NCBI RefSeq assembly: GCF_000293885.2
Contig: NZ_CP010945.1
Coordinates: 1,818,001 to 1,882,000, forward strand
From: Pseudomonas fluorescens NCIMB 11764
Lineage (GTDB): Bacteria > Pseudomonadota > Gammaproteobacteria > Pseudomonadales > Pseudomonadaceae
DNA length: 64,000 bases
Reading direction: 5' to 3'
In this document: piece after piece, positions 18,033 through 26,500 of the stretch
How the letters are laid out: each line of letters starts with the position of its first letter
Numbering within the stretch: the stretch's first letter is position 1
Program-made: the position numbers and the translations under genes
Notes under the pieces: generated by a model
The model's input: the letters and a program-made list of their open reading frames with translations, nothing else
Databases searched by the model: none
What the model was told of the DNA's origin: nothing

Positions 18033-19046
18033 ATGCCAACGTTTTCTCAACGCCAAGTCTTGCTGCTGATCAGTTGGGTCATCATCTTTGGTGGTTTGCT
18101 GCTGGTGATTCCGCTGCGCTTGCTGCCAAGCCTGCTCGCCGGTTTGCTGGTGTTCGAACTGGTCAACATGCTCACCCCGCAATTGCAGCGGCTGATCGAA
18201 GGACGGCGTGCACGCTGGCTGGCGGTGGCATTGCTGGGGACGCTGGTGGTCAGTGTACTGGCGCTGATCTTTGCCGGGGCCATCAGTTTTCTGTTGCACG
18301 AGGCGGAAAACCCCGGGGCTTCCCTCGATAAATTCATGGGCGTGGTCGACCGTGCGCGCGGGCAATTGCCGCCGTTCATCGACGCCTACCTGCCCGCCAG
18401 CGCCGCCGAGTTCCGCGTGGCCATCGGCGAGTGGATGAGCAAACACCTTAGCGACTTGCAGCTGGTCGGCAAAGACGCGGCGCACATGTTCGTGACGCTG
18501 CTGATCGGTATGGTGCTGGGGGCGATCATTGCCTTGCAGCGTGTGCCGGACGTGACCAAGCGCAAGCCGCTGGCCGCCGCCCTGTTCGATCGTTTGCACC
18601 TGCTGGTGCAGGCCTTTCGCAACATCGTGTTCGCCCAGATCAAGATTTCCCTGCTCAACACCTTCTTCACCGGGATTTTCCTGGCGGTGGTCCTGCCGAT
18701 GTTCGGCATCAAGCTGCCGCTGACCAAGACCCTGATCGTGCTGACTTTCCTGCTCGGCCTCCTGCCGGTGATCGGCAACCTGATGTCGAACACGCTGATC
18801 ACCATCGTCGGTTTGTCGCTGTCGATCTGGGTGGCGGTGGCGGCGTTGGGTTACCTGATTGTTATCCACAAGCTCGAATACTTCCTCAACGCGCGCATTG
18901 TCGGCGGGCAGATCAGTGCCAAGTCGTGGGAGTTGCTGCTGGCAATGCTGGTGTTCGAGGCCGCGTTCGGCCTGCCGGGGGTGGTGGCGGGGCCGATTTA
19001 TTACGCGTACCTGAAGAGTGAGTTGAAGCAGGTGGGGATGGTTTGA
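18033..19046 (+). CDS. AI-2E family transporter (PerM/YdiK-like)
   Basis: 337-residue polytopic inner-membrane protein of the AI-2E exporter/PerM superfamily. Early helices include VLLLISWVIIFGGLLLVIPL, then a soluble segment, then the conserved C-terminal membrane block with LVIGNLMSNTLIT-like LLPVIGNLMSNTLITIVG and EYFLNARIVGGQI. Members are variously permeases or ion/proton antiporters, and naming by AI-2 export is by family only. It is convergent with the YegD-type gene across a REP element. Confidence 0.8.
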   Translation: MPTFSQRQVLLLISWVIIFGGLLLVIPLRLLPSLLAGLLVFELVNMLTPQLQRLIEGRRARWLAVALLGTLVVSVLALIFAGAISFLLHEAENPGASLDKFMGVVDRARGQLPPFIDAYLPASAAEFRVAIGEWMSKHLSDLQLVGKDAAHMFVTLLIGMVLGAIIALQRVPDVTKRKPLAAALFDRLHLLVQAFRNIVFAQIKISLLNTFFTGIFLAVVLPMFGIKLPLTKTLIVLTFLLGLLPVIGNLMSNTLITIVGLSLSIWVAVAALGYLIVIHKLEYFLNARIVGGQISAKSWELLLAMLVFEAAFGLPGVVAGPIYYAYLKSELKQVGMV

Positions 19047-19063
19047 TCCCGCGTCGATCTAAT

Positions 19064-19169
19064 TGTGGCGAGGGAGCTTGCTCCCGCTGGACTGCGTAGC
19101 AGTCCCCCTTCTTTTCGGGGAAAAGCAGGGCCGCTTCACGGCCCAACGGGAGCAAGCTCCCTCGCCACA
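19064..19169. repeat. REP-type compound hairpin (copy 3)
   Basis: Outer arms GGCGAGGGAGCTTGCTCCCG and complement, inner GGACTGCGTAGCAGTCC and a GGGCCGCTTCACGGCCC hairpin with one mismatch. Between the convergent AI-2E and Hsp70 genes. Confidence 0.85.
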
Positions 19170-19179
19170 AGGTTTCGGG

Positions 19180-20454
19180 TCAGTCCATCGGGCCGTAACG
19201 CTTGGCCGCTTCAATCGCCAACCCGCTGCCGATGCTGCCAAAGATGTTCCCTTCCACATGCCGCGCATTCGGCAACATTGCCGACACACTGTTGCGCAAC
19301 GCCGGAATCCCGCTCGAGCCGCCGGTGAAGAACACCGTATCCACCTGATCGACCCGCACATTGGCGTCGTTCAGCAGTTGGGTCACGCTGTTGCGCACAC
19401 GCTCCAGCAGGTTGTCGATGGCCGATTCGAACAGCGCCCGGCTCAGCTCCACGCTCAGTCCCGGTTCGATGCGGTCCAGCGGCACATGGCGGCTGTCGGC
19501 GTGGGTCAGCTGGATCTTGGTTTCTTCCACTTCCATCGCCAGCCAGTGCCCGGCGCGTTGCTCGATCAGCTTGAACAGACGGTCGATGCCGCCGGTGTCT
19601 TCGATGTCGTAACGCATGCAGCCCAGGGCCAGGGTCGACTTCTGCGAGTACACCGAGTTGATGGTGTGCCAGGTCGCCAGGTTCATGTGGTGGCTGGTGG
19701 GCATGTAGGCGCCGCTCTTCATGCGGCTGCCATAGCCGAACAGCGGCATCAGGCCTTGCAGGCTCAGCTGCTTGTCGAAATCGGTCCCGCCGATGTGCAC
19801 GCCGCCGGTGGCGAGGATGTCATCGTGACGGTTGTCGTGGTTGCGGCGCTCGGGCGACAGGCGCACCAGCGAGAAGTCGGACGTACCACCGCCGATGTCG
19901 ACGATCAGGACCAGCTCTTCCTTTTCGATGGTCGACTCATAATCGAACGCCGCCGCAATCGGCTCGTACTGAAAGGACACGTCCTTGAAGCCGATGGCGC
20001 GGGCGACGTCCACCAGGGTGTTCTCCGCTTCCTGGTCGGCCATTTCATCGTCATCGACGAAAAACACCGGACGGCCCAGCACCACTTCTTCGAACTCCCG
20101 ACCAGCGGCGGTTTCTGCGCGCTTCTTCAGCTGGCCGATGAACAGCCCGAGCAGGTCCTTGAACGGCATCGCCGTACCGAGGACGCTGGTGTCGTGCTTG
20201 ATCAGCTTGGAGCCCAGCAGGCTCTTGAGCGAGCGCATCAACCGGCCTTCGTAGCCTTCCAGGTACTCGTGCAGCGCCAGTCGGCCGTACACCGGGCGGC
20301 GTTCTTCCATGTTGAAGAACACCACCGACGGCAGGGTGATCTTGTCGTCCTCCAGCGCGATCAGCGTTTCCATGCCGGGGCGCAGCCAGCCGACGGTGGA
20401 GTTGGACGTGCCGAAGTCGATACCACAGGCACGGGCTGGAGATGCGTTTTTCAT
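19180..20454 (-). CDS. yegD: Hsp70-family chaperone YegD-like
   Basis: 424-residue short Hsp70 with only the ATPase half and a brief C-terminal part. Phosphate-binding loops ACGIDFGTSNSTVGW (residues 9-23) and VLIVDIGGGTSDFSLVRL (about 200) are present, as is the adenosine motif VFFTGGSSGIPALR. There is no canonical substrate-binding domain, as usual for YegD. Divergent from cbpA, but no DnaJ partner specificity can be read from sequence. Confidence 0.88.
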   Translation of the reverse strand: MKNASPARACGIDFGTSNSTVGWLRPGMETLIALEDDKITLPSVVFFNMEERRPVYGRLALHEYLEGYEGRLMRSLKSLLGSKLIKHDTSVLGTAMPFKDLLGLFIGQLKKRAETAAGREFEEVVLGRPVFFVDDDEMADQEAENTLVDVARAIGFKDVSFQYEPIAAAFDYESTIEKEELVLIVDIGGGTSDFSLVRLSPERRNHDNRHDDILATGGVHIGGTDFDKQLSLQGLMPLFGYGSRMKSGAYMPTSHHMNLATWHTINSVYSQKSTLALGCMRYDIEDTGGIDRLFKLIEQRAGHWLAMEVEETKIQLTHADSRHVPLDRIEPGLSVELSRALFESAIDNLLERVRNSVTQLLNDANVRVDQVDTVFFTGGSSGIPALRNSVSAMLPNARHVEGNIFGSIGSGLAIEAAKRYGPMD

Positions 20455-20550
20455 GTCTTTCAGGTTCCGGTTAAAAAACGGCCGCGCAGTGTATGCCAGT
20501 GCGGCGCAGATTCGAAGGCCGACTATCCGCTAAATCTCAGCCAATAGCGC

Positions 20551-20578
20551 CTTGATAAGCTGGCGGAATGCCCCAAAC
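20551..20578 (+). promoter_or_regulatory. Possible sigma-32 type promoter upstream of cbpA
   Basis: CTTGATA, 13 bases, then CCCCAAAC, resembling the heat-shock consensus CTTGAA-N11-16-CCCCATNT. It lies about 175 bases before the cbpA start. A weak match. Confidence 0.3.
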
Positions 20579-20751
20579 TTGTCTGCATTGAGCCTGGCAG
20601 CCATCGGACGGTCGCAAGAACCGCCCACTGCTGCCGATAAACTTCTGATGCGCCCTCCGGTCACAACCTTGAGATCGGTCAACCCGGCAGCTGCCAATGA
20701 GCGCATGCTGCGAGTGACGGCGCGATTTTGATAAGGGATGGTGATTCCACG

Positions 20752-21699
20752 ATGGACTTCAAAGACTATTACAAGATTCTCGGTGTGGAACCGACCGCGG
20801 ACGATAAGACGATCAAAGCGGCTTATCGCAAGCTGGCGCGCAAATACCACCCCGACGTCAGCAAGGAAAAGGACGCCGAGGCCAAGTTCAAGGACGCCTC
20901 GGAAGCCTATGAAGCGCTGAAAAGCGCCGACAAGCGCGCCGAATACGACGACTTGCGCAAGTACGGCCAGCATGGCCAACCGTTCCAGGGCCCGCCAGGC
21001 TGGCAGGGGCGTGGTGGCGGTGGTTTCGGTGGCGGCCAGGACACGGGCGATTTTTCGGACTTCTTCAGTTCGATCTTCGGCAACCGTGGTCCGGGTTTTG
21101 GTGGTGGACAGTCGGGCCGCAGCGCCGGACGTCGAGGGCAAGACGTGGAAATGGAACTTGGGATCTTTCTGGAAGAAACCCTCTCGAACGAATCGAAGAA
21201 GGTCACCTTCCAGGTGCCGCAGTACAACGCGGCCGGTCAGCACGTCAGCAACACTAGCAAGAGCCTGAACGTGAAAATCCCGGCCGGCGTGACCGACGGC
21301 GAACGCATCCGCCTCAAAGGGCAGGGTGCACCGGGCATCGGTGGTGGCGCCAACGGCGATTTGTTCCTGATCATTCGCTTCGCGCCGCATCCGAAGTTCG
21401 ACGTCGAAGGCGAGAACCTGATCATTACGCTGCCGCTGGCTCCGTGGGAGTTGGCACTGGGCACCGAAGTGGCTGTGCCTACACTGACAGGCAAGATCAA
21501 CCTCAAGGTGCCGGCCGGCAGTCAGAACGGCCAGCGCATGCGCGCCAAGGGACATGGCTTGCTGAACAAGGCTGGTCAACGAGGTTACCTGTTCGTGCAA
21601 TTGAAAGCGGTCATGCCTAAAACCTCGAACGATGAGGTCAAGGCGTTGTGGCAGGAACTGGCGAAAAAAGCTGCATTCGACCCGCGAGAAAATTTCTGA
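20752..21699 (+). CDS. cbpA: CbpA, DnaJ-class curved-DNA-binding co-chaperone
   Basis: 315-residue Hsp40 without the zinc-finger domain. The J-domain (residues 3-69) has [20 protein letters not shown] and the HPD motif in [11 protein letters not shown] Gly/Phe-rich linker (about 85-125) follows, then two beta C-terminal substrate domains with [20 protein letters not shown] and [19 protein letters not shown]. It stimulates DnaK and binds curved DNA in stress or stationary phase. I took the ATG at 20752 (MDFKDYY), the family start. cbpM follows 23 bases later. Confidence 0.93.
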   Translation: MDFKDYYKILGVEPTADDKTIKAAYRKLARKYHPDVSKEKDAEAKFKDASEAYEALKSADKRAEYDDLRKYGQHGQPFQGPPGWQGRGGGGFGGGQDTGDFSDFFSSIFGNRGPGFGGGQSGRSAGRRGQDVEMELGIFLEETLSNESKKVTFQVPQYNAAGQHVSNTSKSLNVKIPAGVTDGERIRLKGQGAPGIGGGANGDLFLIIRFAPHPKFDVEGENLIITLPLAPWELALGTEVAVPTLTGKINLKVPAGSQNGQRMRAKGHGLLNKAGQRGYLFVQLKAVMPKTSNDEVKALWQELAKKAAFDPRENF

Positions 21700-21722
21700 T
21701 CCAAGAGACGGAGTAGCCCATC

Positions 21723-22028
21723 ATGAGCAGCCCCCTGATCGTTCAACTGGACATGGCAGAATTCTGTGAGGCGTCCGATTTGTCGGACGTCTACGTGATC
21801 GAAATCGTCGAGCACGGCATCCTCGAACCTCAGGGCAAGCAGCCCAAGGATTGGCGTTTCAACGATTATGAGCTGGCCCTGGCCAAGCGTGCCGCCAAGC
21901 TGCGGCACGACCTGGAGCTGGAGTGGGAAGGCGTCGCCCTGGCGCTCGACCTGCTTGAAGAGGTGCAGCAACTGCGGTCCGAGAACCGCATGCTCAAGCA
22001 GCGGTTGGGGCGGTTGGTGGCTGAATAG
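21723..22028 (+). CDS. cbpM: CbpM, chaperone modulator
   Basis: 101-residue MerR-like small protein that binds the CbpA J-domain and inhibits it. It begins MSSPLIVQLDMAEFCEASDL and has VIEIVEHGILEP and the C-terminal coiled-coil EEVQQLRSENRMLKQRLGRL. A GAGACGGAG ribosome binding site lies just upstream. Its place right after cbpA fits the known cbpAM operon. Confidence 0.92.
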   Translation: MSSPLIVQLDMAEFCEASDLSDVYVIEIVEHGILEPQGKQPKDWRFNDYELALAKRAAKLRHDLELEWEGVALALDLLEEVQQLRSENRMLKQRLGRLVAE

Positions 22029-22044
22029 CGCTGAGCACTGAACC

Positions 22045-22116
22045 TGTGGCAAGGGCTTGTCGGGACGCCGCACCGTACTGCTCGGCAGCCCAGCGGGAGC
22101 AAGCGTCCTCGCCACA
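22045..22116. repeat. Degenerate REP-type hairpin (copy 4)
   Basis: The right arm GGGAGCAAGC..CCTCGCCACA is well kept, while the left arm (GTGGCAAGGGCTTGT) and the inner hairpins are eroded. Between convergent cbpM and the histidine kinase gene. Confidence 0.65.
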
Positions 22117-22137
22117 AAGCCTTTTCCCGCAACACCC

Positions 22138-23265
22138 CTAGATATTTCTCGGCAACACCACGGTGAACAGTGTTCCGTCCACTTCGTTCGAGCTGACTTC
22201 AATCGTCCCGGAATGCGCATCGACCACTTCCTTGACGATGAACAAGCCAAGGCCAAGGCTAGTGGACGGCTGGCCGAGTTCTTCATCGGCGCTGCGTACC
22301 AGCGGATCGAAGATCGTACCGATGGCCTCTTCGGGAATCGGCGCTCCGAAGTTATGCACCGTCAGGCGAACGGTATCCGGTTCGCCGGTGAGGGTCACCG
22401 TCACATCCCGCTTGTTCGACCCATGCTGCAACGCATTGCCGATCAGGTTTTGCAGCAGTTGAGCCAGGCGTCCGGCATCCCAGACGCCTGAGGTGTCCCC
22501 CTCTGCATGAACCATAGGGTCGCACTCCGGATTACCGGCACAGGCTTCGGCCACTGCTGCGTGGACGGCATCGGCCAGGTCCATCGGCTTCGGTTCAATC
22601 GGCAGGCTCTTGCCCAGGCGACTTCGCACCAGCTCCAGCAAATCGCTGACCATCACCGCCATGTGCCGCGCACCGCGCTTGATGTTGATCGCGCAAGCCA
22701 AGGCATCGCCCTCAAGCGTGGCTTTGCGCATCAGCATTTCAGTGGACATGCTCACGGCTTGCAAGGGGGCGCGCAGATCATGCCCGAGTATCGCCAGAAA
22801 CAGGTCCCGCGAATGGTTGACCTGTTCGGCATAGGCCGCCGTGGATTCGGCAAGGGCTTCATCGATGGCTTCGTTGAAACGGATCATGTCCTGGAAGTGG
22901 GCAAGTTCCGGCGATTCCAGGCTGTCGACCCACAGACGAATCACACAGGCGCGCAAATGGCGGAACTCACTGGTCATCTGCACCAGGTCGAACCCCACGG
23001 TATGCCGCAGTTCACCATGACTGGCGCCAGCTTCGTCCAGACTCGGGGTTTTCTCCGGACCTTCGCCCTTCGCTTTGGCGAGTTGCTCGCGGGCGGTTTG
23101 CGCGGTGGTCATGTCCCGCGCTGCCGCCAACAGAATTGCCTTGGCATGATCGCGCAAGGCCAATCGATCCATGTGATCGGCTGCCGGGGTAATCGTTCTG
23201 GCGAACTGCTCCCATTCATCGACGATACGGTCTACGTGCTGCCTGATGAATTCGGATAAGCGCAT
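22138..23265 (-). CDS. Sensor histidine kinase with RsbRD-like N-terminal domain
   Basis: 375-residue cytoplasmic-looking kinase without a membrane segment. Residues about 5-110 resemble the RsbRD N-terminal (globin-like) domain (RIVDEWEQFARTI, LRDHAKAILLAAARDM). The phosphoacceptor H-box ILGHDLRAPLQAVSMSTEML is near residue 160, and the HATPase part has the N-box LLQNLIGNALQHGS, IFDPLVR and GLGLFIVKEVVDAH. No response regulator is adjacent, so it is an orphan. I chose the ATG at 23265 because AGGAA lies before it. Signal unknown. Confidence 0.85.
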   Translation of the reverse strand: MRLSEFIRQHVDRIVDEWEQFARTITPAADHMDRLALRDHAKAILLAAARDMTTAQTAREQLAKAKGEGPEKTPSLDEAGASHGELRHTVGFDLVQMTSEFRHLRACVIRLWVDSLESPELAHFQDMIRFNEAIDEALAESTAAYAEQVNHSRDLFLAILGHDLRAPLQAVSMSTEMLMRKATLEGDALACAINIKRGARHMAVMVSDLLELVRSRLGKSLPIEPKPMDLADAVHAAVAEACAGNPECDPMVHAEGDTSGVWDAGRLAQLLQNLIGNALQHGSNKRDVTVTLTGEPDTVRLTVHNFGAPIPEEAIGTIFDPLVRSADEELGQPSTSLGLGLFIVKEVVDAHSGTIEVSSNEVDGTLFTVVLPRNI

Positions 23266-23501
23266 GGTCGGTTTCCTGATGGCAATCCGGGGCATATTAG
23301 CCCCTTTGACGTCCCCTAAAAACTACCATTACGCCGGCGACCATTCTTTGACGGCTTCAGGGTACTAATTATTTATTTTTTAGATCTTGAAATTAATTGC
23401 ATTGTCCGATTTTTGCGGTTTTCCAAGTGGTTTTTTAATCTTTTGTTTTTAACCGCATTCAATAGTCTGGTGGTTCTTTTCATCGCATAAGGATTTGCGA
23501 A
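23266..23501. other. AT-rich intergenic region before the NEL-type effector gene
   Basis: 236 bases, of which about 23350-23480 is strikingly AT-rich with T runs, unlike nearby DNA. It probably holds the promoter of the downstream giant gene. AAGGATTTGCGA gives a ribosome binding site. No Hrp-type promoter box was recognised. Confidence 0.5.
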
Positions 23502-26500
23502 ATGACCCAACTATCGGACGTTCCGGCGTTGCAAGTTAATTCCGGACAGAGACAAGGCCAGGATAATGTCCATCATGATTATCTTCTGAGCAAACTGCCT
23601 TCGCCGCTAAAAGACGCACCGGTTTCGCGTCTGCTGTCGATGGCCGATTCGGCAGCGGGTTTTCCGGAGTGGTATTTGAATGCACGCGCCATCGATCGTC
23701 AGTACCTCAAGCAACTGACAGATGAGCGCTGGCGCACTCAGGCCCCGCTGGACGAAGCGCTGGAGCATTTGCAGCAGGACATCCTCGCCTTTGCCGAACC
23801 CTTGCTCGTCAAAGCATTAAAGGAACAACTGAATCTCGATCTGGACGTCAATGCGACGCTCATTCGCCTGTATATCCCGGCAAAGCTGGGTTTTGGCATC
23901 GATACCAATGCCAGTCGACTCAGGCAATCGACTTTGCTGGAAGCGGCGCTTCACAATTTCGAGGAGCCTGAAACGCAGGCCGACGCATTTCGCGATGGCT
24001 CTGGCATCTTCACCCTGGACGACGAAAACCAGTTACAGCGGCATGCGCTGACCGTCGAACGGTTTGCTGCCCTGTGCCGGACGCTTGATATCGGTACGAA
24101 CTATCAGCAGCACATAAAGGGCCTGCTGAGTCCGCAAGGAGACACGGCCAAAGCGTTGGTTGAACGGCGATGCCTGGCCAGCGAAAAAGCCGCTTTCGAC
24201 GAAGCCGCGCTGATCGCTTACTTGAAAAGCGACATCAGTTCCTATGGCTACGGGAAACTCAAGCAAGTTCGTGGCAATGAAAAGGGCATCCTATGGAACA
24301 ATCGCCCTTGGCAATGTCATCGACTTTCGCTAATGGGGTTCAGGTTATCCGGCATCCTGTTATTCAGCGCGGTGGCAGACCCCATTGAAGTGAAAAGAAT
24401 CTACGACAGTCTGGTTCCCGCGCACCAGCGCACACTGCTGGAATGGTCCAGGCGTTTGACGCTGCTGCCAGGCCAGGAATTTGCCCAGTTCAAACTGCTC
24501 GAGGCGTTTTTCGCCAATGGCCCCGGCGGCCTCGTCGACGCCATGCTGCAAAGGGAAGATGATTTTCAACAAAGCCGTCTCGACGGGACGTTGATCGCCT
24601 ATGTTCCGGATGATCCTGAGCACCCGCTCAAAGAGTATGCGTCCTTCACTGACTTCATGAAGGAACTGGCGAGCCAGTTGCGCTCGCCGGACTATCAACA
24701 GTTTTTCAGCCGATTCGTCGCACAAAAAGACCATGGCAAATTCTTTGCCCGGGTTCGCGAGCGTTTCACCACGTTCACCTGGACGCAGCGTGAACCGCTG
24801 GACATGGGGCCGTGGTGGCGAGAGACCGCGGTTGAAAACGCCAACGCAGAGCCCATCACCCTCATCATCTCAGGCGATCTCTGGACGCAAATCGGTCGCT
24901 GGCGCAGGGACAAAGCCATTGCCGATGCGCGGCACATCGCTGTGCCGACCGGGGACGAAGACGCGACCACCCGCTGGAATCGGTTGACCAGCTATCTGAC
25001 CATCGGCTGGAACGTGTTCAACTTTGGCGCCATGTTGGTGCCGGGGCTCGGCGAAGCGATGCTGGCGGTCATGGTCGGGCAGATGCTGTTCGAAACCATG
25101 GAGGGCATTGAAGAGTGGAGCAAGGGCGACAGGGAGGAAGCGGCGGCCCATCTCACCGGCGTCATGATCAATTTCGCCCAACTGGCGATCATGGCGGCGG
25201 GAAACGTCTTGCCCGCCGGTGCGGCGGCGTCGGTCAAACCGTCGGCCTTTATCGATCAGTTGAAAAAGGTTGAGTTGCCTGACGGCCAGACGCGCCTGTG
25301 GAAGCCGGACCTGTCGCCCTACGCCCATGACCTGACGCTGCCCGAAGGGGGGACGCCAAGTGAGCAGGGGCTGTACCGCCACAGCGAAAAAGACTTTCTG
25401 AAGCATGAAGGCAAGCACTTCGAAGTCAGAAACGATCCGCGCACCGGTCAGCCATACCTGCAACATCCGGATCGGGCGCAGGCGTATCAGCCAACACTCG
25501 AACATGACGGTGCGGGAGTATGGAGGACCGAGCTCGACCGACCTCTCGAGTGGGACAAAACCACACTCATGCGGCGCATGGGGCCGTCGGTCGAGGGGTT
25601 CTCCGACACGACGCTGGAGCAGATTCGGGTCGTCAGTGGTATCGAAGAAAACCAGTTGCGCAGGTTGCACGTGGTCAACGAACCCGCGCCAGCATTGCTG
25701 ACCGACACGATCGAGCGGTTCAAGACCTGGGCCGAGGTGCAAAAACTGCCCGAACAGATACTGCGCGATGAGGTGCCTGAAGCGTTCATCGAACAGGTGC
25801 CCCGTTTGCTGGTTGACCTGCCGAGATGGCCCGAGCAAAAAAACATCGAGCTTTTTGACGGCGCAGGTATTGCCGGGCGTTCGACAAAGTACGGCAATGT
25901 CGACGCGTCGCCGGCCAACACGCTGAAGATAAGCCGTGCCGAGGTCAGCGCAGGAAAACTTCCAGAGCTTGCCGTGAAGTTCATGAGCGAGGCCGACGTC
26001 CACGCAATGCTCGGACAGGGCATTTCGACAGACGAGCACATCCGGATCGATGCGTTGAAAAACAAGTTGGCCGTACGGGCGGGCAATCAGCGTGATTCGC
26101 TGTTCAACGCGCGGGATCGTCGTCTGCAACAGACCGACAATCGGCAAGTGCTGGCGCTTCAGGACGCGTTCAGCGGCCTGCCCACGGTGATCGCCCGGGA
26201 GTTGCTGGCCGACCTCGAACCGCAAGAACGGCTCAAAATCACCGACTCTTCGCGCATCCCCTTACAGCTGCAAGAGCGTACGCGGGGGACTTTGCAGGCG
26301 TTACGAGCGGCACGCGCCTACGAAGGGCTGTTTCTCGATGCCGCGTACAGTGTCGATACCGAACGGCTGGCGTTGCACTCGTTGCAAGCGTTGCCCGACT
26401 GGCCCGACAACGTGCAGATCGAAATCCGCGAGGATTCATTTGATGGACCGTTGCACGACAGTGTCGGCCCGGCCAATGCCTCCGTTCGCCGTGTGTTGGT

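Noticed and set aside
19063..20547. 494-residue plus-strand frame opposite the YegD gene
   Set aside because: Shadow of the Hsp70-type gene, and it begins inside a REP element.
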